Shown piece by piece: positions 1 through 7,974 of a DNA stretch of 64,000 bases. Numbering within the stretch: position 1 is the first letter of the stretch; each line of letters opens with the position of its first letter. This stretch comes from CAIKMD01 sp035605975 (GTDB taxonomy: Bacteria; Pseudomonadota; Alphaproteobacteria; ATCC43930; CGMCC-115725): positions 1 to 64,000 of the forward strand of contig DATNGG010000070.1 of the NCBI GenBank assembly GCA_035605975.1, written 5' to 3'. The notes beneath the pieces are model-generated. The model searched no databases and had not been told where the DNA came from. It saw nothing but the letters and a program-made list of their open reading frames with translations. Both the position numbers and the translations under genes were made by a program.

Positions 1-756
1 CTTCAGATAGATCGTCGACATGGCGTGATAATCATTATCCGCCGCTGTGCCGGCGCCCGAGATCACGTAATAGACACCGCGGCCTTTGGCGTAGTAACTC
101 GATCCGGCATCGAGATGCAGGAAGCGCGCCTCGGTCCGCCGCTCGGTGAAGACGCCGAGCAGCTTTTCCTCGACACCACCTGAACTCTCGACCGCGGTCC
201 AAGCGTAGTTCTTCGGATCCATCATGATCGGCGCGGGATAGCGACCCTTGGGATAGACCATCGGCCGCTGATTGATGTGCTCCCAGATCGCCTGGAAACC
301 GTCCGTATTCTTCTTTCCCGGTACACCTTCGCGGCGGCGGAAGACGCCCTCCTCGAATTTGCCGAAAGCTTCGAGCGCATCCATCGCCGCTTTCACCTCG
401 TTGCGCGAGGGATAGCCGCTGCCGCTGGCGCCGCCGCATTGCAGCACGATCGCGAGCGACTCATGGTGCTGGGTTTGCGGGCCGTAATGGACGCCTTCGG
501 GGAAGTAGCCGACCATGCCGGTGGTCATGGTCCCGTCGCGGCCGAAGCTCAGCTCGCCTTCGAGCACGAAGCGGATTTGCTCGAAATTGTGACGGTGACG
601 CGGCGAATAGAAATCGGCCGAGGATCTGCCCATGTTGAGGCGGAAATTATCGACGCTGCCCTCCTCGCCTTCCATCAGGCTGCGGAAGTGGAAGGTGCCG
701 CCGCGATATTCGAGGCCGCGCTTCCATTCGAGCGTGTCGGCATGCGTGATCTTCAT
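1..756 (-). CDS. Cupin (bicupin-like) protein, 3' end outside window
   Basis: The first 252 codons of a gene that runs off the left edge. The ATG at 754-756 has an AGGAGG about six bases upstream. Near residue 55 the protein has a cupin metal-site pattern (RHRHNFEQ) followed by a glycine-bounded beta stretch. A second cupin-like stretch (FLHLDAGSSYY, then GVYYVISGAG) lies near the visible end, so it is probably a bicupin. Cupins of this kind are often dioxygenases or isomerases in aromatic catabolism, but the substrate cannot be read here. It is 35 bases downstream of the HpcH/HpaI aldolase gene on the same strand, so they probably share a transcript. Confidence 0.75.
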   Translation of the reverse strand, partial: MKITHADTLEWKRGLEYRGGTFHFRSLMEGEEGSVDNFRLNMGRSSADFYSPRHRHNFEQIRFVLEGELSFGRDGTMTTGMVGYFPEGVHYGPQTQHHESLAIVLQCGGASGSGYPSRNEVKAAMDALEAFGKFEEGVFRRREGVPGKKNTDGFQAIWEHINQRPMVYPKGRYPAPIMMDPKNYAWTAVESSGGVEEKLLGVFTERRTEARFLHLDAGSSYYAKGRGVYYVISGAGTAADNDYHAMSTIYLK

Positions 757-791
757 TGCTTCCTCCTGGGGTGTGCTGCCCGCGTCCAGCC

Positions 792-1652
792 CTATCTTTT
801 CGCCAATTCGCGGCCCTTGTCGAGCCCCGTATAGGTCCGTCCCGGCGCCGACATCAGGTAGCGGAAGCCCTCGCCCAGGATGCGCTCGACGTTCTTGGCA
901 TCGACATGCGGGTGGCCGACCGGCACGTTGTGCTTCTTGCAGGTCGCGACCACGCGCGCCATGTGTTCGAGGACGGTCGGGTGCTCGTATTGGCGCGGCA
1001 CGCCGAGCTCCTGGCTCAAATCGCCCTCGCCGATGAGGATGAAACCGATCCCGGGCACATTCTTCAGCATGGCGTCGAGATTGTTGACTGCCTCGACCCC
1101 TTCGATCATCAGCCCGACCAGGATCTCGCCATTGGGATCGAGCGGCCAGACATCGGCTTTCTTGTAATATTCCTGGTTTGTCAGGCCCCAAAACCGCGCG
1201 GCGGCGGTGGGCGAATCTCCGCGAATGCCGGCGGGCTCGTAGCGCGCCGCGGTCTTGAGCCGCGGATAGCGGCAGGCGGCGACCGCGTTGTAGGCCTGAT
1301 CGACGGTATCGACATGCGGCCAGACCACGCCGTAAGCCCCGACATCGAGCGCTTGCTTGGCAAGCCACTGGTTCTTCTCGTTGCCATTGGCCGGAATGCG
1401 CACGAGCGGCGTGACGTTGGGCGCGATCGAGCCTTTTTCCGCGATCTGGCGGCGGTTGAGCATGTATTGGAGAGAATCCTTCAGCGCACGAATATCCCAG
1501 ATATTGTGCTCCATCTCGAACACGATGCTGTCGTATTTGGCGTCGCTCATCGCCGTCGCGGCGGCGGTATCGGGCGTGCAGAACGCGCCGAAGGCGGGCT
1601 TGCCCTCCTCAAAACAGCGGATCATGCCGTTGAGACGCGGAATCTCGGCCAT
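792..1652 (-). CDS. HpcH/HpaI family aldolase
   Basis: A 286-aa class II (metal-dependent) pyruvate aldolase of the HpcH/HpaI family, which cleaves 4-hydroxy-2-oxo acids. Visible family residues are the E-H pair in FEMEHN, the arginine in PLVRIPANG, the metal-ligand glutamate in MIEGVEAV and the aspartate in IGEGDLS. The start follows GGGAGGAATAAGAA. It is divergent from the LigJ-like hydratase at 1797. That context suggests it could do the last aldol cleavage of the protocatechuate 4,5-cleavage route (4-carboxy-4-hydroxy-2-oxoadipate to pyruvate and oxaloacetate), a job usually done by RraA-like LigK. The family call is firm; the substrate is inference. Confidence 0.85.
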   Translation of the reverse strand: MAEIPRLNGMIRCFEEGKPAFGAFCTPDTAAATAMSDAKYDSIVFEMEHNIWDIRALKDSLQYMLNRRQIAEKGSIAPNVTPLVRIPANGNEKNQWLAKQALDVGAYGVVWPHVDTVDQAYNAVAACRYPRLKTAARYEPAGIRGDSPTAAARFWGLTNQEYYKKADVWPLDPNGEILVGLMIEGVEAVNNLDAMLKNVPGIGFILIGEGDLSQELGVPRQYEHPTVLEHMARVVATCKKHNVPVGHPHVDAKNVERILGEGFRYLMSAPGRTYTGLDKGRELAKR

Positions 1653-1796
1653 TTCTTATTCCTCCCGGACCTGAATCGTGATCGCTCGCGCGCGATGCTA
1701 GCAGAACCGCGACGCCACTCCTAGCCGTGGGCAAGCGCCGGTTTGACAAGCCGAAACCCGCTCAATAGCATTCCGCGCAACGAGGGAGGGCTTCAC

Positions 1797-2804
1797 ATGA
1801 TCATCGACTGCCACGGCCATTACACCACCGCGCCGAAAGAGCTTCAGGCCTTCCGCAACGCGCAGATCGACGGGAACGACAATCCCGGTCCGCTCAACAT
1901 CAGCGACGATCAGATCGCCGAAACCATCCGCAACGGCCAGCTCAAGATGCAGCAGGACCGCGGCAGCGACCTCACCATCTTCTCGCCGCGCGCGGCCGGC
2001 ATGGGCCACCATATCGGCACGGCGAAGACCAGCGAGATCTGGTCGACCCTCTGCAACGACCTCATCCACCGCGTGGTCAAGCTCTTTCCCAAGAACTTCA
2101 TCGGCGTGTGCCAGCTGCCGCAATCTCCCGGGGTCGCGCCCGCCAATTGCATCAAAGAGCTCGAGCGCTGCGTCAAGGAGTTGGGCTTCGTCGGCTGCAA
2201 CCTCAATCCCGATCCCTCGGGCGGCAAGTGGATCGATCCGCCGATGACCGACAAGAAGTGGTGGTATCCGATCTACGAGAAGATGGTCGAGCTCGACGTG
2301 CCGGCGATGGTCCATGTCAGCATGTCGTGCAACCCCAATTTCCACACCACCGGCGCGCACTACATCAACGGCGACACCACCGCCTTCATGCAGTTCATCA
2401 TGTCCGACATCTTCAAGGATTTTCCGACCTTGAAGTTCATCATCCCGCATGGCGGCGGCGCCGTACCCTATCATTGGGGCCGCTATCGCGGCCTGGCGCA
2501 GGACCAGAAGCGCGCGCCGTTCAGCGAGCTGGTCTTGAAGAACGTGTTCTTCGACACCTGCGTCTATCACCAGCCGGGCATCGATCTCCTCACCAAGGTG
2601 ATCCCGATCGACAACATCCTCTTTGCCTCGGAGATGATCGGCGCGGTGCGCGGTATCGATCCCGAGACCGGGCATCATTTCGACGACACCAAACGCTACG
2701 TCGACAAGGCCCCGATCTCCGCCGCCGACAAGCAGAAGATCTTCGAGGCGAATGCGCGCAAGGTCTATCCCCGCCTCACCGCGCAGCTCGCCAAGCAGGG
2801 ATAG
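1797..2804 (+). CDS. ligJ: LigJ-like 4-oxalomesaconate hydratase (amidohydrolase family)
   Basis: A 335-aa amidohydrolase-2 family protein. LigJ of Sphingobium hydrates 4-oxalomesaconate in the protocatechuate 4,5-cleavage pathway. The N-terminus MIIDCHGHY carries the H-x-H metal site. Stretches such as TIFSPRA, NLNPDP, PHGGGAVPYHWGR, FFDTCVYHQPG and GAVRGIDP, and the length, match what I remember of LigJ. An in-frame codon 54 bases earlier lacks a ribosome site, whereas this ATG follows GAGGGAGGG. The cupin gene starts 10 bases downstream, so the two form an operon. The family is near certain; the exact substrate is slightly less so because no ring-cleavage ligAB is in the window. Confidence 0.82.
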   Translation: MIIDCHGHYTTAPKELQAFRNAQIDGNDNPGPLNISDDQIAETIRNGQLKMQQDRGSDLTIFSPRAAGMGHHIGTAKTSEIWSTLCNDLIHRVVKLFPKNFIGVCQLPQSPGVAPANCIKELERCVKELGFVGCNLNPDPSGGKWIDPPMTDKKWWYPIYEKMVELDVPAMVHVSMSCNPNFHTTGAHYINGDTTAFMQFIMSDIFKDFPTLKFIIPHGGGAVPYHWGRYRGLAQDQKRAPFSELVLKNVFFDTCVYHQPGIDLLTKVIPIDNILFASEMIGAVRGIDPETGHHFDDTKRYVDKAPISAADKQKIFEANARKVYPRLTAQLAKQG

Positions 2805-2814
2805 GCACCGAGCG

Positions 2815-3378
2815 ATGAGCGCCGATCCGCCGCCGCCGAAGATCGTCGCGCTCGAGAACGACTTCGTGAAGGTGAGCCGCGATCAGGCGTCCTTCGCCGC
2901 GGCCGGCCATGGCGACCGCGTGATCGTCGCCATGGCGCCGCTCTCCTTCATGGCGGGCGATGCGATGCAGAGCTTGGAGCGCGGCGAGTTCCAGGTGTTC
3001 GGTGCCGGCGATTTCTACCAGATGCCGGCGGGCGCCGCCTTCTTCGAGGTTGCGATCAAGCCCGATCATCCGCTGGTCACGCCGCCTGCGGAGATGATCC
3101 CGCCGGCCAAAAATCTGCTGCTCTATGACGGGCCGCATTTCTTCATCTATGAGGAAAAGCTTGCCGTGGGCGATACCCGCCCGCGTCACAGCCATTGCCA
3201 GCGCGTCGAGATCCGCCTCAACAATGGGCCGATGCTCGACCAGTGGTTCGATCCGCCGCGTCCGCCAATGCAGCCGACCATCGTCAATTGGCGCGAGCCG
3301 GTCATTCACACCGTGCGCAATGTCGGCGACACGCCGCTGCGTAATCTCATTATCGAGTTCAAGCCCCCGCCGCGTTAG
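2815..3378 (+). CDS. Cupin-fold protein following ligJ
   Basis: A 187-aa cytosolic protein with no signal peptide. The C-terminal half has cupin-like features: GDTRPRHSHCQRVEIRLN provides an H-x-H pair and a glutamate, and HTVRNVGDTPLRNLIIEF provides the closing strands. The N-terminal half looks like a weaker second cupin repeat. The ATG is 10 bases after the ligJ-like stop codon, so the two are co-transcribed and probably translationally coupled. It resembles small cupins placed in aromatic degradation operons. No catalytic role can be assigned from sequence alone. Confidence 0.75.
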   Translation: MSADPPPPKIVALENDFVKVSRDQASFAAAGHGDRVIVAMAPLSFMAGDAMQSLERGEFQVFGAGDFYQMPAGAAFFEVAIKPDHPLVTPPAEMIPPAKNLLLYDGPHFFIYEEKLAVGDTRPRHSHCQRVEIRLNNGPMLDQWFDPPRPPMQPTIVNWREPVIHTVRNVGDTPLRNLIIEFKPPPR

Positions 3379-3388
3379 GCGCGCCGGC

Positions 3389-4321
3389 TCACGGAGCGAC
3401 GAGCGTCTTCGGGTCGGGATTGCCCTTGATGAGACCCTGCTCGCGCGACACGCCGATCCAAAAAGCGAGACTCTGAGGCGTCGGATCGACATCGAGGCGA
3501 TCCGGAATATCGAGCGTCGCCGCCACCGCAGGCGGAAGCTTCGTGTATTTGGCGAGGATCGTGCGCGCGGTCGCAAGATTGGCCGGATTCCGCACGAAAG
3601 CCTCCGCCTCTTTCAGCGCAGCCCGCAGCTCCTGGATCGCCGCCTTGTTCTTCATCGCCCAGCTACGCGTCGAGGCATAGACGACCGGCACCGTGCCCGC
3701 CGGGATGGTCGAAGCATAATCGCCGATCTTGTAGCCTGCTTTGCTGTCGATGACGCGGCTGTAGAACGGATCGACCGAGGCGATCGCGTCGGCGAGGCCG
3801 GTCTTCAGCGCATCGCCCATTTGCGGGAATTGCAGCTCGATCCATTGCACGCGGTGATAATCGACCCCGTTGCTCTTGACCCAGTTCCGGCTCAGCACGT
3901 CGATGATGCCGCCGAGCCCGGGCACGCCGACTTTCTTGCCGACGAGGTCGGCGGCGCCGTGGATGCCGCTCTCGGCCCGGGCAACGATGCCGCTGCGCGT
4001 TCTCAGCGGGTAGGTGCCGGTTCCCGCGATTTCGACCAGATCGAGCCCCTGCTCATTGGCCTGCAAGAGCACAGTCGGGGTCGGGCCGCCGATCTGCGCC
4101 GAATCCGCAACCAGCGCCGCCGAGATGACCGAGCCGTTCTGCGCGATGGTGAGCTCGGCTTCGAGCCCGTGCTTGGCGAGATAACCCTCGTCCTTCGCGA
4201 CGAAAATGCCGATCCAGCTATTCACCGGCGTGTAGAGGAAGGTGAATTTGGTCGCCGCTTCGGCCGGCCAAGCAGTCACGAGCATCGCGAAGACCGCGGC
4301 ACCGATCGCACTGGATTTCAT
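3389..4321 (-). CDS. NitT/TauT-type ABC transporter substrate-binding protein
   Basis: A 310-aa periplasmic binding protein of the SsuA/THI5-like (NMT1) fold. A signal peptide covers residues 1-22 (hydrophobic AVFAMLVTAW, cleavage after AEA). The mature part begins with TKFTFLYTPVNSW, typical of this family's first strand and binding loop. FVAKDEGYLAKHGLE and DLVGKKVGVPGLGG are the expected hinge segments. The start follows GGGGGAGGAAT. No permease or ATPase gene adjoins it, so it is one of several orphan receptors in this window. It converges on the cupin gene at 2815. The ligand is unknown. Confidence 0.88.
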   Translation of the reverse strand: MKSSAIGAAVFAMLVTAWPAEAATKFTFLYTPVNSWIGIFVAKDEGYLAKHGLEAELTIAQNGSVISAALVADSAQIGGPTPTVLLQANEQGLDLVEIAGTGTYPLRTRSGIVARAESGIHGAADLVGKKVGVPGLGGIIDVLSRNWVKSNGVDYHRVQWIELQFPQMGDALKTGLADAIASVDPFYSRVIDSKAGYKIGDYASTIPAGTVPVVYASTRSWAMKNKAAIQELRAALKEAEAFVRNPANLATARTILAKYTKLPPAVAATLDIPDRLDVDPTPQSLAFWIGVSREQGLIKGNPDPKTLVAP

Positions 4322-4448
4322 ATTCCTCCCCCGGTTTGCTTATGACGCGGCGCGGCAAGGGCCGGCCGCACGCCCTTGCAGCCATGCTAGCCGAGGCCCG
4401 ATCGCGTGTCATACCGACGGAAAGACAGCCGAGGCCCGCCCCGGTGAC

Positions 4449-4490
4449 CTGATCCAAGTCAAAGAATCCGGGCTGCCGGTATGGCATAGA
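4449..4490 (+). promoter_or_regulatory. FNR/FixK-like box with -10 element
   Basis: CTGATCCAAGTCAA (4449-4462) differs at one position from the FNR/FixK-type consensus TTGAT-N4-GTCAA. A plausible -10 hexamer, CATAGA, sits at 4485-4490. That puts the box centre close to -41.5 from a start near 4497, the class II activator geometry. The universal stress protein ATG lies 33 bases further on. Oxygen-responsive control of universal stress genes by FNR-family regulators is common in alphaproteobacteria. Confidence 0.5.
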
Positions 4491-4529
4491 GACGGTATAG
4501 TGAGCGGCAAAAGGGGTGAGGAGAGGACC

Positions 4530-5405
4530 ATGACAATCAAAACGATTTTGGCCGCGGCAAGCGGCGGCAGCGCCAGCGACGGCGCGATTGATCTTGCCTG
4601 CCGTTTCGCGCGCCGTTTCGGTGCCCATCTCGAGGGTTTCCACGCGCGTCCCGATCCGCGCGACCTCTTCACCTATTCGAGCGATGGTTTCGGCCTGTCG
4701 ATGTCGGGCGAATTCGTCGACCGCTTCGTCAAGGATGCCGAAGAGATTGTCGGCAAGACGAAAGCAAGCTTCGAGGCCATTGCCAAGCGCCATCAAATCC
4801 CCGTCGGCAGCGCCTCGTCGGGACAATTGCCCGGGAAAATCCCGGCCACCGCCACCTGGCACGATGAGACCGGCTATGGCCCAACCCTGGTGGCGCGCCG
4901 CGCGCGGTTCTTCGACCTGACGGTGCTCGGGCGCTCCGAGCGCGTCGTCGATCAGCCGCATACCGATGTCGTCGAGCAAACCCTCGTCCAATCCGGCCGA
5001 CCGGTGCTTCTCGCACCCGCCAAGGCGCCCAATGCTGTCGGCGACAATATTGCCGTCGGCTGGAACGGCTCGGCCGAGGCGACGCGGGCCCTCGCGGCGG
5101 CGCTCCCCTTCCTTGGCGCGGCGCAGGCGGTGACCATCCTCACCATCGGCGACAAGCACCAGGAGAGCTCGGCGGCGCTTATCGACTATCTCGGCTGGCA
5201 CGACGTCAAGGCGAAGCACCGCCACGTCCCGGCCGTGTCCGGGGTTGGGCCGGGCGAGCAACTCCTCTCGGCGGCGCGCGATGAAAGCGCCGATCTCCTC
5301 GTCATGGGCGGCTATGGCCACATGCCGTGGCGGGAATTCCTCTTCGGCGGCGCGACCCGCCAAGTGGTCGGGGTGAGCCTGCTGCCGCTGCTGATCTCGC
5401 ACTGA
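4530..5405 (+). CDS. Universal stress protein, tandem UspA domains
   Basis: A 291-aa cytosolic protein. The first UspA-type domain (from MTIKTILAAASGG) has lost most nucleotide-binding residues. The second (from GDNIAVGWNGSAEA) keeps the ATP-binding signature near the end, MGGYGHMPWREFLFGGATR, i.e. G-x2-G-x9-G-(S/T) spacing. The ATG follows GAGGAGAGGACC. Tandem Usp proteins usually act in redox, starvation or low-oxygen survival. An FNR-like box upstream (4449-4462) supports low-oxygen induction. It stands as a single gene. A much longer in-frame reading from 4242 has no ribosome site and overlaps the promoter, so I did not use it. Confidence 0.9.
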   Translation: MTIKTILAAASGGSASDGAIDLACRFARRFGAHLEGFHARPDPRDLFTYSSDGFGLSMSGEFVDRFVKDAEEIVGKTKASFEAIAKRHQIPVGSASSGQLPGKIPATATWHDETGYGPTLVARRARFFDLTVLGRSERVVDQPHTDVVEQTLVQSGRPVLLAPAKAPNAVGDNIAVGWNGSAEATRALAAALPFLGAAQAVTILTIGDKHQESSAALIDYLGWHDVKAKHRHVPAVSGVGPGEQLLSAARDESADLLVMGGYGHMPWREFLFGGATRQVVGVSLLPLLISH

Positions 5406-5626
5406 GACGCCAAGCCGGCCAAGAGCGGCCGGAGCCCGCAGCCACCGCCGCATGCCCATGCATGGCGTCCGCAAGCGCGGCGCCTTGCGGCGCGTTCATA
5501 GCACCTCCGCCAATAAGTCATTGGTACTGACCTAAATCGCCATCCAGATTTTGTGCAGTGCGGTATCTATCCGCACGGCAAGGCAAAATTGACGTTTTTA
5601 TGGTCAGAAGGTGGTGGAGATTTGCG

Positions 5627-5815
5627 ATGGAAGGCTTGCTCAAGAGCATCGATGGGTTTTGCGGCCGGCTCAATGCCGGGTTGGCGGCGGTGGCGCTGGT
5701 TTTGGCGGTCCTCGTCGCGGCGCAGCTGAGCCTTCGCATCCCGGACCTTTACCAGCAGGCGATCGACGCCCAGACCGCAACCCTCGCCGCCAGCAACCCG
5801 GCGCTCGGCTATTGA
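5627..5815 (+). CDS. Small single-pass membrane protein (FCxRLNxGLAAVA family)
   Basis: A 62-aa protein. After a short amphipathic N-terminus comes the motif FCGRLNAGLAAVA, then one hydrophobic segment (roughly residues 20-38) and a polar C-terminus. The ATG at 5627 follows GGTGGAGATTTGCG; in-frame starts at 5558 (GTG) and 5600 (ATG) have weaker ribosome sites. It is clearly related to the protein at 7467, which has FCARLNDGLAAVA in the same position. The two flank the APH/kinase gene, with this one convergent on it. I do not recognise the family, and function is unknown. Confidence 0.65.
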   Translation: MEGLLKSIDGFCGRLNAGLAAVALVLAVLVAAQLSLRIPDLYQQAIDAQTATLAASNPALGY

Positions 5816-5820
5816 CCGAC

Positions 5821-7353
5821 TCAGTCTGAGGTCCTGACGGATTGCAGCGCCCTCGCCGCGGCGGCGACCGACTGGTCGAGGTTGCCGGACGCATCGACCT
5901 GCGCCCAGGACATGGTTCCGGTTGCCGCGCTCAATTGCCGCGTCAGCACGGCGCGATCTGCATCCGAGGCGTCGCCGCGGCGCGCTTCGACGCGCTGCAG
6001 GAGCACACTGTCGGGAGCTGCAAGCCATAGCCCCTCAAACGGCGCGCCCGCCTCGCGTGACGCGGCCTCGATATCTTGCCGCTGTGCTTCGTCGATGAAG
6101 GTCGCATCGACAATCGCGGTATAGCCCGACGCGATCGTCGTCATCGCCCGTGTGCGCAAAGCCGCGTAAACCCGCGCATTCACCGCGGCCGAATAGGCCT
6201 CGGCCGGCAGCCGCTCTTCGGGTGCAACCCCCATCAGCGTCTTGCGCAGAACGTCGCTGCGCAGCAGGCGCGCGCCGGGCGCCGGCGCGAAACCCGGCGC
6301 CAGCCCCGCCGCCACGCTCGATTTGCCGGAACCGCTGAGCCCGCCGACGGCGATCAGCCGGGGCGGCTGCGCGCGCAACAGGTCGCGGGCAAGCGCCAGG
6401 TAAGCACCGGCCTCTTCGGCCTGCGCCGCGTCGGGGCTCGACCCCGCGACCGCGACCTTGGCACGCACCCCGGCGCGGATCGACAGCATCAGCGGCAGCG
6501 CGGCCAGCCCCGCCTCGTCCGGCGCGCGATCGAGATAGCGGTTGAACACGGCATTGCCGAGCGCCCGCAGGCCGCGATGCTCCAGATCCATCAAAAGGAA
6601 TGCAAGATCGTAGAGCACATCGATAGAGGCGATCTCGTCGCTGAATTCGATGCAATCGAAGAGCGTCGGCTCGCCGTCATAGAGGCAGATATTGCGCAGA
6701 TGCAGATCGCCGTGACAGCGCTTGACCTTGCCCTCGGCCCGCCTTGCATCGAGCAGGCCGCCGACGCGGTCGAGGGCCCTTTCGGACTCAGCAAGAAAAG
6801 CATCAACGGCGCGGGGATCGAGCGCCGGGGCCGCGCGGGCGAGATAGCAGTGATTGTCGGCGACGACGTCGCGCAAGGCGGCGCTGCCACCGAAGCCCGG
6901 CGCCGGCTCGGCCGCGGCGTGAAAGGCGGCGATCGCATCCGCGAGCCTCACCACGAGAGCGCGGTCGAGCCGGCCCTCGCGCGCCATCCGGTCGAACAGG
7001 TCCTCGTCGTCGAAGCGCCGCATCTCGACGACGAAGTCGACCGCCGGTCCCGCCCCATCCCATTCGAGCGCGCCGTCCGGGCGCCGGGTGATCGCCCGCA
7101 CAGCAAGGTATAGCGCTGGGGCGGTGCGGCGATTGAGGACGAGCTCGGCGCGGCAGAAGCGCTCGCGCGCCGCAAGGCTGGTCGCATCGACGAAGGAGAA
7201 GCGGACGGCGCGCTTCAGCTTGAACACCCGGTCGCGGGTCAAGAAGACATGCGAGATATGCGTGTCGACGCGCCGCGGCGCCTCGCCGGACGCGCCGTAG
7301 CTCGAGCCGCGCGACAGGAATGCGATGACCTCGTCCTGCTCGCCTTCCGCCAT
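5821..7353 (-). CDS. APH-like phosphotransferase fused to P-loop kinase
   Basis: A 510-aa two-domain cytosolic protein. Residues about 30-320 are an aminoglycoside-phosphotransferase/choline-kinase-like fold with the catalytic loop CHGDLHLRNI and a metal-binding aspartate in FDCIEFSDE. Residues about 340-510 are an AAA/zeta-toxin-like P-loop kinase with Walker A GGLSGSGKSS. The same fusion is widespread in proteobacteria as an uncharacterised protein. The ATG at 7353 is preferred to a TTG six bases earlier; no clear ribosome site is seen. The small-molecule substrate is unknown. This is most likely a metabolite kinase and not an antibiotic-resistance enzyme. Confidence 0.88.
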   Translation of the reverse strand: MAEGEQDEVIAFLSRGSSYGASGEAPRRVDTHISHVFLTRDRVFKLKRAVRFSFVDATSLAARERFCRAELVLNRRTAPALYLAVRAITRRPDGALEWDGAGPAVDFVVEMRRFDDEDLFDRMAREGRLDRALVVRLADAIAAFHAAAEPAPGFGGSAALRDVVADNHCYLARAAPALDPRAVDAFLAESERALDRVGGLLDARRAEGKVKRCHGDLHLRNICLYDGEPTLFDCIEFSDEIASIDVLYDLAFLLMDLEHRGLRALGNAVFNRYLDRAPDEAGLAALPLMLSIRAGVRAKVAVAGSSPDAAQAEEAGAYLALARDLLRAQPPRLIAVGGLSGSGKSSVAAGLAPGFAPAPGARLLRSDVLRKTLMGVAPEERLPAEAYSAAVNARVYAALRTRAMTTIASGYTAIVDATFIDEAQRQDIEAASREAGAPFEGLWLAAPDSVLLQRVEARRGDASDADRAVLTRQLSAATGTMSWAQVDASGNLDQSVAAAARALQSVRTSD

Positions 7354-7466
7354 GAGCAAAATTTAGTGCCGCGCGCGCCGCCATGAAACCCCCGCAGGAG
7401 CCCAAAGACCGCCCCATGGCACGCATTCACCGCGAATTAAGGCATTTATCGTAACAAGAGCGCGGA

Positions 7467-7679
7467 ATGGGGCTCGGGATGAAGCACGATCTGGTTCAAT
7501 TCGCCCGCGAGATCAACGCCTTTTGCGCCAGGCTCAATGACGGGCTGGCCGCGGTCGCCGTGCTGTTGGGGCTGATGGTCGTCACGGTCGGCGTGTTCCG
7601 GGTGCACCAATTCGTTCCGCAGATGGCCGCGATGGTCCAGATCGACGACAACCCGTCTTCGCTGGTCGTGGACCGCTGA
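7467..7679 (+). CDS. Small single-pass membrane protein, paralogue of the 5627 product
   Basis: A 70-aa protein (66 aa if the second ATG at 7479 is used). It shares INAFCARLNDGLAAVA with the IDGFCGRLNAGLAAVA of the protein at 5627, followed by one transmembrane segment (LLGLMVVTVGVF) and a short polar tail. It is divergent from the APH/kinase gene. Its stop codon directly abuts the ATG of the next gene at 7680. The conserved Cys-Arg-Leu-Asn core just before the membrane segment is the only recognisable feature. No function is known to me. Confidence 0.6.
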   Translation: MGLGMKHDLVQFAREINAFCARLNDGLAAVAVLLGLMVVTVGVFRVHQFVPQMAAMVQIDDNPSSLVVDR

Positions 7680-7961
7680 ATGAGCATGCTGCAGCGGGAT
7701 GAGACTTTCGCTGTCGTGACGACGCCGCAGCTGCGGATCGACCTGCGCGAGATCGAGCACCTCATCGGCATGCTTGGCCGCGTTCCCGGCGCCGATGCCG
7801 GCGATCTCGACGACCTCGCATGGCTGCGCGGCCGCCGCCGCTATGTCCTGGCGCTACTCGCCGCCAGACGCGCGCAAAAAGGCCGCAAAATCGTGCGCCT
7901 CGATCTCTGGCGCGATGGCGGGCTCAGCCGCTCCGGCCGCGGCAGCCGCCGCGCCGCCTGA
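7680..7961 (+). CDS. Small basic hypothetical protein
   Basis: A 93-aa protein whose ATG immediately follows the TGA of the small membrane protein gene, suggesting translational coupling. The middle (QLRIDLREIEHLIGMLGRVP) looks like an amphipathic helix. The C-terminus is very basic (RGRRRYV, ARRAQKGRK, GRGSRRAA). No signal peptide, membrane segment or known motif is visible. It ends 13 bases before the convergent CoA transferase gene. It is probably real because of the coupling and because nothing else occupies the space, but it has no independent support. Confidence 0.45.
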   Translation: MSMLQRDETFAVVTTPQLRIDLREIEHLIGMLGRVPGADAGDLDDLAWLRGRRRYVLALLAARRAQKGRKIVRLDLWRDGGLSRSGRGSRRAA

Positions 7962-7974
7962 CCGCCCCTCCTTC

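Noticed and set aside
5821..7353. Antibiotic (aminoglycoside) resistance kinase.
   Set aside because: The APH-like fold fused to a zeta-type P-loop kinase is a common housekeeping-type protein of unknown substrate; nothing indicates drug resistance.
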